DNA of 64,000 bases from assembly GCF_000426825.1 (NCBI RefSeq), contig NZ_AUGC01000011.1:1-64000 (forward strand). The letters are read 5' to 3'. Under the pieces are notes generated by a model. The model saw nothing but the letters and a program-made list of their open reading frames with translations. It ran no database searches and was not told the DNA's origin. This DNA is from Thermonema rossianum DSM 10300. GTDB lineage: Bacteria > Bacteroidota > Bacteroidia > Cytophagales > Thermonemataceae. The stretch's first letter is position 1, and every line of letters starts with the position of its first letter. Made by a program: the position numbers and the translations under genes. Shown one piece after another: positions 37,347 to 46,066 of this stretch.

Positions 37347-37422
37347 GGCCCGTTCGTCTAGCGGTCTAGGACGCCACCCTTTCACGGTGGAAACACGGGT
37401 TCGAGTCCCGTACGGGTCACCA
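37347..37422 (+). tRNA. tRNA-Glu (anticodon TTC)
   Basis: Acceptor arms GGCCCGT and ACGGGTC (one G-T pair), anticodon stem CCACC/GGTGG with loop CTTTCAC giving TTC, and T arm GGGTTCGAGTCCC. The 3' CCA is encoded (37420-37422). Confidence 0.95.
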
Positions 37423-37453
37423 AAAGCGACTTTCAGCTGAAAGTCGCTTTTTT
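37422..37453. terminator. Perfect-palindrome bidirectional terminator
   Basis: AAAAGCGACTTTCAG and its exact complement form a 30-base palindrome, followed by TT on the plus strand and preceded by A-runs. It serves tRNA-Glu on the plus strand and the convergent STAS-like gene on the minus strand. Confidence 0.85.
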
Positions 37454-37454
37454 A

Positions 37455-37880
37455 TTACTCTTCCAGCAGCCATTTTTGGGCCACCTCTATGTCCTCAAAT
37501 GAGCGCGTTTGCACGGGGCGCACCTGTTGTATTTCATCCAGCCCTTGTTCCGTGGAGATTTCAGCAAACAGATCCGGCGATATGACCACCGCCACGCGTT
37601 TTACGCTATGGGTACGGGGAGATATATGCCGGGTAACCCATTGCTGGATCTCCGGGGATACGATATAGCGCATCTGCCGGTTGTCCAGTAGCAGGCGGGT
37701 AGGCCGGTTTTTTTCTACCCATCCGGCGTACGCCTCCATGGCCTCTTTGAACTCCTCGTCAGATAAGAGGTCGCTGTCTATGCTGTACTCCATCACCAGG
37801 CTTTGCAGTTGCTCGTCGAAATAAAAATGTATGTAATCGTTTTGATATACTCTTAGTTTCCCTATCGTCTCTTTCTGCAT
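37455..37880 (-). CDS. STAS-like family protein, paralogue 2
   Basis: 141 aa. Shares with paralogue 1 the core RLLLDNRQMRYIVSPEIQQWV, RTHSVKRVAVVISPDLFAE, EQGLDEIQQVRPVQTRSF and a C-terminal AQKWLLEE. No signal peptide. Its stop is directly beside the palindromic terminator. Paralogue 3 ends 51 bases upstream of its start codon, on the same strand. Confidence 0.78.
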   Translation of the reverse strand: MQKETIGKLRVYQNDYIHFYFDEQLQSLVMEYSIDSDLLSDEEFKEAMEAYAGWVEKNRPTRLLLDNRQMRYIVSPEIQQWVTRHISPRTHSVKRVAVVISPDLFAEISTEQGLDEIQQVRPVQTRSFEDIEVAQKWLLEE

Positions 37881-37931
37881 ACGCTGATATTATAACTGAA
37901 CAACCAAGTATAAATATAATTTTTGAAAAAC

Positions 37932-38360
37932 CTAAGGAGCAGAAGTTGAATTCGAGCCCTGCAACCAGGCAAATGCTTCTTCTTTGTTGTCGAAGTAGTG
38001 CACCCGTATGAGATGCTTTACTTGTATGATTTCTTCAAGTGCCTGTTCTGTGGCCACTTCGGCAAACACATCGCTGCTCAATAAAATGGCTATCTCTTCA
38101 ATGGTATTGATGCGGGTGTAGATATCGGTAGCTACCCACTTCTGCAGTTCCGGTGAAATGGTGAATTGCATATGGCGGTTATCTACAAACAAACGCTTGG
38201 CTTGCAGGCGCTCTGCCCAATCAGCATACAAATTAAGGTTTTCTTTGAAGTCTTCATCGGTCATTTCTGCGGTAACTCCCGGCTTGTACAAAAAGTGAAT
38301 GGTTTCGTTGGGGTAGTCATACCACATTTCCATGAAACGGTTTTCTGCTAATTTTTCCAT
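37932..38360 (-). CDS. STAS-like family protein, paralogue 3
   Basis: 142 aa. Core RLFVDNRHMQFTISPELQKWV, then EIAILLSSDVFAEVATEQALEEI and YFDNKEEAFAWL, matching the same pattern as its neighbours but the most divergent of the three. Probably first gene of a two-gene unit with paralogue 2. Function unknown; the invariant DNR, FAE and EQ-EE positions suggest a shared binding surface. Confidence 0.76.
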   Translation of the reverse strand: MEKLAENRFMEMWYDYPNETIHFLYKPGVTAEMTDEDFKENLNLYADWAERLQAKRLFVDNRHMQFTISPELQKWVATDIYTRINTIEEIAILLSSDVFAEVATEQALEEIIQVKHLIRVHYFDNKEEAFAWLQGSNSTSAP

Positions 38361-38431
38361 CTTTCTTGTCGGTTAATTGAGTAATAGTATTCTTAAGTTA
38401 AGAATACCGGAATTTTTATTCAAAGAAATAG

Positions 38432-38463
38432 TTTGGTTTTATCAGCAAAAACTCGTAAACTTG
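38432..38463 (+). promoter_or_regulatory. Promoter of the 49-aa basic protein gene
   Basis: TTTG at 38432-38435, 20-base spacer, TAAACTTG at 38456-38463 (one mismatch to TAnnTTTG). Confidence 0.6.
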
Positions 38464-38507
38464 CGATTCCAAATCAGGAAATGTGGATTATTTAACGATA
38501 AGAAGTC

Positions 38508-38657
38508 ATGGCAAAGAAATTGACAACCAAAGAACTTAAGCGTCGCCGCAGAGCAGTAAATCGCATCAAAGAAATCAAGCGCTTGAACTTCGTGCCCCCT
38601 ATGAAAACCGTAGATGTGGAGGCAGTGAAAGCAGAATTTGCAGCCAAGAAAGCTTAA
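38508..38657 (+). CDS. Small basic protein (49 aa)
   Basis: ATG at 38508, TAA at 38655-38657. It begins MAKKLTTKELKRRRRAVNRI and is rich in Lys/Arg, with a middle LNFVPPMKTVDVE segment and a Lys-Ala tail. It has its own promoter 45 bases upstream and a terminator 25 bases downstream, so it is a free-standing expressed gene. Size and charge recall a small ribosomal or nucleic-acid-binding protein. I do not recognise the family. Confidence 0.75.
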   Translation: MAKKLTTKELKRRRRAVNRIKEIKRLNFVPPMKTVDVEAVKAEFAAKKA

Positions 38658-38681
38658 GAATTGGACGCAAAGACATAAGTC

Positions 38682-38712
38682 AAAAGGCTATCCTTTTCCG
38701 GGATAGCCTTTT
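38682..38712. terminator. Bidirectional terminator
   Basis: AAAAGGCTATCC (38682-38693) and GGATAGCCTTTT (38701-38712) form a 12-bp stem with a 7-nt loop, T-rich on both strands. Shared by the 49-aa gene and the convergent symporter gene. Confidence 0.85.
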
Positions 38713-38738
38713 ATTATTTTGTACAGGTGGTCAAACTA

Positions 38739-40526
38739 CTATTTCTGCAGGCGTTTCATCACAAAGAACAAAGTACCACCACAAACCACCGCAATGAAGA
38801 AGTTGATTGCCATGGGCAGGAATTCAAGTAAAACGGCATAGCCGATGCCGAACAGGAGGCTATAGACAAGACCCACACCCAGCCCCCAAGCAATGAGAAG
38901 TCCCAGCAACGGGCGTCTGCCATCCTGTCCGCTGATAGGCTTCCACCAGCCCAGAGGTTGCACTTTTTCATAGAAAGCTTTGAGTTGAGCGATATCGGTA
39001 GGGGGTGTCAGAAGGGTTACGCCAATCCATGCCATCGTAGTCATTCCCACAGTGAGATAGTAGGCGTGCGGGGCTTCCCGCAAAGATAATCCCCAGACCG
39101 GGTCCCATTGCACCAGCACAAACTTGGCAATAAAATATACGATTAAAGGCACGATGGTAGCGGTGATTTCACTCCACGCATTCACGCGCCACCAGTACCA
39201 CCGTAAAATCAGAACCAAACCCAAGCCGGCGCCACATTCAATGATAAATTCCCAAATGCCTGTGATACTGTTGGCATAAAGTGTCGTTATCAAGCCGGCG
39301 ATTGCCAGCAGGACGGTGAATAACTTTGAGACCACCACATAATGACGATTGAGGGCTGCCTGCCCGGAGAACTTGGCAGGGGGCACTAAGAAGCGACGAT
39401 ACAAGTCACCGGTTAGGTAAGAAGCCCCCCAGTTGAGTTGCGTAGAGATGGTGCTCATATAGGCAGCCATAAAAGCAACCAGCAGCAAGCCTCGCAAGCC
39501 TTCAGGTAGAAAGTCACGCATGACATACACAAAACCATAACGGGCTTCATTACGGGCCAGTAAGTCGGGATACAGCACCACCGCACAAAGCGCAACCACT
39601 ATCCATGGCCAAGGACGCAGGGCATAGTGGAGGATTTGAAAGAAAAGCCCTGCCTTTACGGCTTCGGTTTCGCTGCGCGTGCTCATAAGACGCTGCGCAA
39701 TGTAACCACCGCCCCCCGGCTCGGCACCCGGCATCCAACTTGCCCACCATTGCACGCCTATGAATGCCAAAAAGCTGCCTATACCTATGGTCATGGCATG
39801 CCCGTTTTCTGCTGCTTTCCCTATGGCAGGGAAAAAAGAAAGACGGTCTTCTGCCAGCCTGCTTTTCAAGGCTTGCATGCCACCTACCGATTCCGAGTGC
39901 AGCACAAACAGCGCCAAGGCAATGCATCCGCCCATGGCAACCACAAACTGTACTACATCGGTAGCCGCAATGCCTTTCAATCCCGACAAAGAAGCATAAA
40001 ACATCACAAGCACCATCATGCCGGCAAGCCAAAGGAAAGCTTCCGTGTCTTGCAAGTCAAAAAAAACTTTTAACAAGGACAGCATGGCCAGGTTGACCCA
40101 GGCAATGATGAGCACATTCATGAACAAGCCCAGATATACCGCCCGGAATCCACGCAGAAAACGCGCGGCTTTGCCGCTGTACCGCAGCTCTACCAGCTCA
40201 GCGTCCGTCATCACACCAGAACGGTGCCAATAGGCAGCAAAAAAGAACACGGTAAGCATGCCGCCGGCTACGGCATTCCACCACAGCCAGTTACCGGCAA
40301 TCCCATTTTTGTAAACCAGTTCAGTCACAGCCAGGGGCGTGTCGGCAGCAAAAGTAGTGGCCACCATAGAGCCGCCTGCCAGCCACCAGGGAAGACGCCG
40401 CCCCCCCAAAAAGTACTCTTGTATGTTCAGGGCACTACTTTTCCCCGCCTTCACGCCAATGCCTACAAACAGCAATAAAAAAAATACGATGATGCCCCAA
40501 TCCCATAGCGTTAAAGCACTGCTCAT
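38739..40526 (-). CDS. Sodium:solute symporter (SSS family)
   Basis: 595 aa, about 13-15 predicted membrane helices. The N-terminal NIQEYFLGGRRLPWWLAGGSMVATTFAADTPLAVTELVYKNG covers the first conserved helices of the family, with Na+-site residues. AAYMSTISTQLNWGASYLTGDLYRRF is the family signature near residue 370. It imports an organic solute with Na+. The substrate is not readable. Single gene, divergent from polA. Confidence 0.92.
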   Translation of the reverse strand: MSSALTLWDWGIIVFFLLLFVGIGVKAGKSSALNIQEYFLGGRRLPWWLAGGSMVATTFAADTPLAVTELVYKNGIAGNWLWWNAVAGGMLTVFFFAAYWHRSGVMTDAELVELRYSGKAARFLRGFRAVYLGLFMNVLIIAWVNLAMLSLLKVFFDLQDTEAFLWLAGMMVLVMFYASLSGLKGIAATDVVQFVVAMGGCIALALFVLHSESVGGMQALKSRLAEDRLSFFPAIGKAAENGHAMTIGIGSFLAFIGVQWWASWMPGAEPGGGGYIAQRLMSTRSETEAVKAGLFFQILHYALRPWPWIVVALCAVVLYPDLLARNEARYGFVYVMRDFLPEGLRGLLLVAFMAAYMSTISTQLNWGASYLTGDLYRRFLVPPAKFSGQAALNRHYVVVSKLFTVLLAIAGLITTLYANSITGIWEFIIECGAGLGLVLILRWYWWRVNAWSEITATIVPLIVYFIAKFVLVQWDPVWGLSLREAPHAYYLTVGMTTMAWIGVTLLTPPTDIAQLKAFYEKVQPLGWWKPISGQDGRRPLLGLLIAWGLGVGLVYSLLFGIGYAVLLEFLPMAINFFIAVVCGGTLFFVMKRLQK

Positions 40527-40627
40527 AAGCCTTCCGGTTTTGTTTTGAATGAATGTGTATGTTCAAAAGATGAATTGTATTCTTGGTAAAAAAATTGCAA
40601 CTTCCAGCCCAAAGAAAATATTTTTTT

Positions 40628-43459
40628 ATGAAAAAACTATTTCTTTTAGACGCTTTGGCGCTGATTTACCGTGCCTATTATGCTTTTATCAACAACCCAC
40701 GCCGAAACTCTAAAGGACTTGACACCAGTGCTATTTACGGTTTTACCAACACTTTGTTGGAGGTATTGCAAAAAGAAAAACCCACGCACATAGGTGTAGC
40801 CTTTGATACGGCTGCCCCTACTTTTCGCCACGACAGCTACGAAGAGTACAAAGCCCACCGTCAAGAGCAGCCCGAAGGCATCAGCGTTGCTATTCCTTAT
40901 ATTAAAAAATTACTGCAGGCAATGCATATTCCTATTTTGGAGATGGACGGCTACGAAGCCGACGACATCATAGGCACCTTGGCAAAGCGTGCCGAAAAAG
41001 AGGGATTTCAGGTTTACATGATGACTTCCGACAAAGACTACTGCCAGTTGGTAAGTGAGCATATTTTTCTTTACAAACCCGCTACCAAGACCAAGCCGGT
41101 AGAGGTGATGGGCGTGCCCGAAGTGCTCAAGAAATTCAAAATTCAGGAAGTAAAACAAGTGATTGACATCTTGGCTCTGCAGGGCGATAGTGCCGACAAC
41201 ATACCGGGCATACCGGGCATTGGTGAGAAGACCGCACAGAAGCTCATTGCACAATACGGAAGTGTGGAAAACCTGATAGCCCATGCCGATGAATTGACCC
41301 CACGCCTGCGCGACAAGGTGAAAGAGCATGCACAGCAAGCCTTGCTTTGCAAAGAGCTGGTGACCATTCATACCGAAGTGCCCATAGAAATAGATTTGGA
41401 AGCACTGCGCTACGAGCCTTTCAATGCGGAGGAGCTCTTGCCGCTTTTAGACGAGCTGGAGTTTCGCAGCATTAAAAACCGTTTGCTTGAACACAAAGCT
41501 TTTAAAAAACCCGAAGTGGTGAAGCAAGCACAAAAGCAAGCGGCCGATAATGGTCAATTGGGGCTTTTTATCAGTGAACGGAATGAAGAAAGCCGGGCTG
41601 CGGTAGCCAACGAGCCGGCAACAGAGGAAACTGCGGCAACTACCCTGCGTAATATTTACACCACCCGCCATTTCTACCACTTGATAGACACCCCGGAGCT
41701 TATACAACTGCTGGCAGATAAATTATCACACCTGAAGGCTTTTTGTTTCGATACCGAAACCACGCACATAGAGGCACTGCAGGCAGAACTGGTAGGCATT
41801 GCTTTCGCTTGGCATCCCCACGAAGCCTACTATTTGCCTTTGCCCGAAGACCGCAAGCAAGCAATGAAGCTCTTGGAGCCTTTGCGCCCCGTCTTTGAGT
41901 CGCCGGCTATTATCAAAGTGGCTCAAAACCTGAAATACGACATGGCTGTATTGGCAAACTACGGCATACAGCTAAGCCCCCCTTTCTACGATACCATGCT
42001 GGCAGCCTACCTGCTTGACCCGGACGAAAAGCATGGCATGAACTTCCTGGCAAAGAAGTTTCTTCGCTATGAGCCTGTCAACATAGAAACCCTGATTGGC
42101 AAGCGGGGAAAAAATCAAGGTAACATGCGGGATGTGGCACTGGATGAAATCAAAGAATATGCTGCCGAAGATGCAGACATTACCTGGCAGCTGTATGCCG
42201 TATTGCAACAAAAAATGAAGGCCTACCCTCGCTTGCAAGAGGTACTGCAAGAAATAGAGCTGCCTTTGGTGCCCGTGCTCGAAGCCATGGAGCGCTGTGG
42301 CATTAAAATAGACGTGGCGGTGCTTCAGCAGTTGTCGGAGCGCTTAGGTGAGGAAATAGAGGCGCTTGAACAACAGATTTACGCACTGGCCGGCGAACAG
42401 TTCAATATCGCTTCACCCAAACAGCTGGGCGAAATCCTGTTCGATAAACTCAAACTCGATAAAAAGCCCAAAAAGACACCTTCCGGACAATATGCCACAG
42501 GGGAGGAAATCCTCGCCAAGCTGGTGGACAAGCACCCCATCGTGGCTTTGATTCTCGACATCAGGGAGCTGCAAAAGCTGAAATCTACTTATGTGGACCC
42601 CTTGCCTTCTATGGTAGATGCGCAGGGCAAGTTGCACACTTCCTTCAATCAGGCGGTAACAGCCACCGGGCGTCTTAGCTCTACCAATCCAAACCTTCAA
42701 AACATACCCATTCGCACGGAACGCGGACAAGAGATTCGCAAAGCCTTTGTTCCTTCCTATGAAAATGGTTATATCGTATCGGCAGACTACTCGCAGATAG
42801 AACTGCGCCTGATGGCGCACCTGAGCGGCGACCCCACCATGCAGCAAGCTTTTGCCGAGGGCAAAGATATTCATGCCATTACGGCAGCGCGCATCTTTCA
42901 TGTGCCGGTAGAAGAAGTGACGCCGGCCATGCGCCGGGCAGCCAAAACGGCCAACTTCGGCATCCTGTATGGTGTATCTGCTTTTGGCTTGGCCGAGCGC
43001 CTGCGCATCAGCCGCACCGAAGCAAAGAAAATCATTGATGAATACTTTGCACAGTTCCCTGCCGTGCGGGAATATCAAGAAGAAATCATACGCAAGGCAA
43101 GAGAGCAGGGCTATGTGGAAACCATCTTTGGCCGGCGGCGTTATTTGCGCGGCATCGACTCACGCAACCAAACCGTGCGGGGGCATGCCGAGCGCAACGC
43201 CATCAATACCCCCTTGCAGGGAAGCGCTGCCGACATTATCAAGCTGGCGATGGTGAAGGTGTACGACTGGCTGTGCCGTGAAGGATTGCGTTCGAAGATG
43301 GTGCTGCAGGTGCATGACGAGCTGTTGTTCGATACCCACCCGGAGGAAGTAGAGCAGCTGATGGCAAAAGTGCCTGCGCTCATGAGCGGTGTAGTGAAGC
43401 TGTCCGTTCCTTTGAAGGTGGATATAGGCAAGGGCGCCAACTGGTTGGAAGCACACTAA
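40628..43459 (+). CDS. polA: DNA polymerase I
   Basis: 943 aa. Three domains are visible: 5'-3' exonuclease (FLLDALALIYRAYYAF, MDGYEADDIIGTLAKRA, GIPGIGEKTAQKLI), 3'-5' proofreading exonuclease with intact acidic residues (FDTETTHIEAL, AQNLKYDMAVL, AAEDADITWQL), and family A polymerase (SADYSQIELRLMAHLSGD, RRAAKTANFGILYGVSAFGL, QVHDELLFD). The ATG at 40628 (MKKLFLLDALAL) is preferred to one at 40583 on family alignment. It repairs gaps and removes primers. Confidence 0.97.
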   Translation: MKKLFLLDALALIYRAYYAFINNPRRNSKGLDTSAIYGFTNTLLEVLQKEKPTHIGVAFDTAAPTFRHDSYEEYKAHRQEQPEGISVAIPYIKKLLQAMHIPILEMDGYEADDIIGTLAKRAEKEGFQVYMMTSDKDYCQLVSEHIFLYKPATKTKPVEVMGVPEVLKKFKIQEVKQVIDILALQGDSADNIPGIPGIGEKTAQKLIAQYGSVENLIAHADELTPRLRDKVKEHAQQALLCKELVTIHTEVPIEIDLEALRYEPFNAEELLPLLDELEFRSIKNRLLEHKAFKKPEVVKQAQKQAADNGQLGLFISERNEESRAAVANEPATEETAATTLRNIYTTRHFYHLIDTPELIQLLADKLSHLKAFCFDTETTHIEALQAELVGIAFAWHPHEAYYLPLPEDRKQAMKLLEPLRPVFESPAIIKVAQNLKYDMAVLANYGIQLSPPFYDTMLAAYLLDPDEKHGMNFLAKKFLRYEPVNIETLIGKRGKNQGNMRDVALDEIKEYAAEDADITWQLYAVLQQKMKAYPRLQEVLQEIELPLVPVLEAMERCGIKIDVAVLQQLSERLGEEIEALEQQIYALAGEQFNIASPKQLGEILFDKLKLDKKPKKTPSGQYATGEEILAKLVDKHPIVALILDIRELQKLKSTYVDPLPSMVDAQGKLHTSFNQAVTATGRLSSTNPNLQNIPIRTERGQEIRKAFVPSYENGYIVSADYSQIELRLMAHLSGDPTMQQAFAEGKDIHAITAARIFHVPVEEVTPAMRRAAKTANFGILYGVSAFGLAERLRISRTEAKKIIDEYFAQFPAVREYQEEIIRKAREQGYVETIFGRRRYLRGIDSRNQTVRGHAERNAINTPLQGSAADIIKLAMVKVYDWLCREGLRSKMVLQVHDELLFDTHPEEVEQLMAKVPALMSGVVKLSVPLKVDIGKGANWLEAH

Positions 43460-43476
43460 AAAAACGGGATAAAAGC

Positions 43477-44319
43477 ATGGAAAGCAAAAGCTATGTGGTA
43501 GCGTTAAGCATAGCCGGCTCGGATTCGGGCGGTGGCGCAGGCATTCAAGCCGACATCAAAACCATGAGTGCCTTGGGCGTATTTGCTACTACTGCCATTA
43601 CGGCTGTTACTGCTCAAAACACCTGTGGTGTGCGCATGGTGCAGGCCATGCCCCCGGAGGTAGTGCATGCGCAAATCGAGGCAGTCATGGAAGACATGCC
43701 GGTGCGCAGCATCAAGATAGGCATGCTTTTTAGTGCCCCCATCATAGAGGCGGTGGCGGCTGCTTTGAAGCCCTATGCTGCGGAGGTGCCCATTGTGCTG
43801 GACCCCGTGATGATAGCCCAAAGTGGCGACCCGCTCATCCGGGAAGAGGCCATTGAGGCAATGAAAAAGCAACTATTCCCCTTGTCCACCTTAATTACCC
43901 CCAACCTGCCTGAAGCGGCTGCTTTGCTGGGCACTGCCTTCGATGAAGAGCACCCTACCCAAAGCATGGAAGCGTGGGAGGAGCTACAAGCCCGGGCGGT
44001 ATTGATTAAGGGCGGACACAACCAAGCAAGCAGCCAAATTGTAGATTATTTGCTTGTACCCGGCAAGCATCTGGTGCATCGTTTTGAACATACCCGTATT
44101 TTAACCAGCAATACCCATGGCACGGGCTGCACCCTTTCTTCTGCCATTGCTGCTTATTTGGCACATGGCTACGAGTTGATGGAAGCCGTAGAGCGTGCCG
44201 AAGATTATCTTGTGCAGGCTTTGGAAAAAGGTGCAGGATGGCGTTTGGGGAAGGGCGCCGGACCGGTACACCACTTCCATGCCTTTTGGCAGACACTGCC
44301 CGGCACTGAAAACAATTGA
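43477..44319 (+). CDS. thiD: Hydroxymethylpyrimidine/phosphomethylpyrimidine kinase ThiD
   Basis: 280 aa. Ribokinase-like fold; phosphorylates HMP and HMP-P for ThiE. SIAGSDSGGGAGIQADIKTMSALG at the start, DPVMIAQSGDPLI and the late anion-hole motif SNTHGTGCTLSSAIAAYLA match ThiD. It lies outside the main thiamine operon, 17 bases after polA, with no riboswitch of its own. Confidence 0.96.
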   Translation: MESKSYVVALSIAGSDSGGGAGIQADIKTMSALGVFATTAITAVTAQNTCGVRMVQAMPPEVVHAQIEAVMEDMPVRSIKIGMLFSAPIIEAVAAALKPYAAEVPIVLDPVMIAQSGDPLIREEAIEAMKKQLFPLSTLITPNLPEAAALLGTAFDEEHPTQSMEAWEELQARAVLIKGGHNQASSQIVDYLLVPGKHLVHRFEHTRILTSNTHGTGCTLSSAIAAYLAHGYELMEAVERAEDYLVQALEKGAGWRLGKGAGPVHHFHAFWQTLPGTENN

Positions 44320-44352
44320 GCCACCCTTGCTGTTTTTTAACTTAAAAAGAAA

Positions 44353-44813
44353 ATGATGTTAGGAAGACTGCAATTTTTCTCATACTCAACTTTGCTGCTT
44401 TGGGCATTGGTGGTTTATTTACGGGCAGTGGTGTGGCATCGGCATGGTATGCAGGCTTGGACAAAGCACCTTGGACACCCCCCGGCTGGGCTTTTGGCGC
44501 AGCATGGACTACCATCATGCTGTGTTTTTCGTTGTACATGGCTTACTTGCTGCCGCAAGCAGAAAACAAAACCTTGTTGTGGGAGCTATACGCCCTGCAG
44601 TGGCTTCTCAACGTTGCGTGGAATCCGCTTTTCTTTCATTTTAGAAAACCTGCATGGGCGCTGACCGTCATCTTGTTATTGACGCTGCTCATAGGTTTCT
44701 TCCTGTGGAATTACCGGCAGAGCCTTGGCTTGAAGTCGCTTTTATTGTTGCCTTATTTCTTGTGGCTGCTGATAGCCACTTCCTTGAATGCTTTTATTGT
44801 ACTGAAAAACTGA
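44353..44813 (+). CDS. tspO: TspO/MBR family protein, apparent N-terminal frameshift
   Basis: About 150 aa membrane protein of the tryptophan-rich sensory family, with five helices. GGLFTGSGVASAWYAGL, APWTPPGWAFGAAWTTIM and LQWLLNVAWNPLFFHF are clear family motifs in one frame. That frame is open upstream to 44346 and codes helix 1 (IFLILNFAALGIGG) but has no ATG before it. The nearest ATG-ATG pair (44353-44358) is in another frame and would join with one extra base near 44360. So there is a one-base deletion, a sequence error or a non-canonical start. TTG at 44400 would truncate helix 1. Confidence 0.75.
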
Positions 44814-44919
44814 CGGACAGCGAGCGATTCTTTTTTAAGGGCTTCTTTTTTGGTATTATTGCCGCTGCCGGACCATGTCCTGCACCAAGTGATGATTTCA
44901 TACATAAGCGGTTTCATTC

Positions 44920-46005
44920 ATGATGGAGAAGCAAACATTTACCTTCAGTCAGCTGTACGACTTTGCCGTATCGGTTTTCCAGTCTATTGGTTTCCGGGAA
45001 GAAGATGCCCGCTTGGCAGCCGAAGTGCTGTTGGCTGCCGACCTGCGCGGTATTGACTCGCATGGCATTGCCCGCTTGTCGGGCTATGTGCGCTTGTGGG
45101 AGGCCGGACGGCTGAACGCCCGCCCCAATATTCGCATTGTGCACGAAACGCCTTCCACTGCCACCGTCGATGGCGATGCAGGTGTGGGTTTGGTGGTAGC
45201 GCCCTTTGCCATGCGTGTGGCTATAGACAAAGCCAAGCAGGCAGGCAGCGGCTGGGTGGCCGTGAAAAATTCCAACCACTTCGGCATAGCCGGCTACCAC
45301 GCCATGATGGCGCTTGCCCACGATATGATAGGCATGGCTATGACCAATGCCAGCCCCATAGTGGCACCTACCTTCTCGGTAGAGCGTTTGTTGGGCACCA
45401 ACCCCATTGCGTTGGCGGTGCCGGCAGGTGAAGAGCCCCCCTTTGTAGCCGATTTTGCCACTACTACGGCTGCCAACGGAAAGTTTGAAATATTGGAAAG
45501 AGAAGGACGCGAAGCCCCTCTTGGGTGGTTGCAAGATGCCGAAGGAAAGCCTACTACCGACCCCCAAGCACGTAAGCAAGGCGGTGCTTTGTTGCCTTTG
45601 GGCAGCGACTACGAGCACGGCAGTCATAAAGGGTATTGCTTGGGCGCCATGGTTGACATCTTAACGGCGGTGCTTTCCGGTGCCAACTACGGTCCTTGGG
45701 TGCCGCCTTTTGTGAGTTATCTGCCTTTGCCCCAAGACCCGGTAGGAGAGGGCATCGGTCACTTTTTGGGCGCCATGCGGGTCGATGCTTTCCGTCCGGC
45801 AGATGAGTTCAAAAAGCATATGGACAACTGGATTCGCCGCTTTCGTGCATCGAAAGCCGTAGAAGGCAAGCAGGTGCTTATTCCGGGCGACCCGGAGCGT
45901 GCCAACGAAGCACATAGGCGCCGGGCGGGCATTCCCCTGATGCCGCAAGTAGTGGAAGACCTGAAACAGCTGGCAGAAAGATTTTCGCTTCAATCGTTGC
46001 TTTAA
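44920..46005 (+). CDS. Ldh2/malate-L-lactate dehydrogenase family oxidoreductase
   Basis: 361 aa NAD(P)-dependent dehydrogenase of the MDH/LDH2 fold, distinct from classical Rossmann MDH. DLRGIDSHGIARLSGYVR holds the conserved Asp-His region, VAVKNSNHFGIAGYHA and MTNASPIVAPTFSVERLLGTNPIA match the family. Substrate could be malate, lactate or a ureidoglycolate-type acid. It ends just before a terminator shared with pyrB. Confidence 0.9.
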   Translation: MMEKQTFTFSQLYDFAVSVFQSIGFREEDARLAAEVLLAADLRGIDSHGIARLSGYVRLWEAGRLNARPNIRIVHETPSTATVDGDAGVGLVVAPFAMRVAIDKAKQAGSGWVAVKNSNHFGIAGYHAMMALAHDMIGMAMTNASPIVAPTFSVERLLGTNPIALAVPAGEEPPFVADFATTTAANGKFEILEREGREAPLGWLQDAEGKPTTDPQARKQGGALLPLGSDYEHGSHKGYCLGAMVDILTAVLSGANYGPWVPPFVSYLPLPQDPVGEGIGHFLGAMRVDAFRPADEFKKHMDNWIRRFRASKAVEGKQVLIPGDPERANEAHRRRAGIPLMPQVVEDLKQLAERFSLQSLL

Positions 46006-46012
46006 AAGAAAT

Positions 46013-46048
46013 GCCCTGTGGGCTTTGGCTGTCCCACAGGGCTATTTT
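46013..46048. terminator. Bidirectional terminator between ldh2-type gene and pyrB
   Basis: GCCCTGTGGG (46013-46022) and CCCACAGGGC (46033-46042) form a 10-bp stem, followed by TATTTT on the plus strand. Confidence 0.8.
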
Positions 46049-46066
46049 ACAGGAAATATGCTGAAT

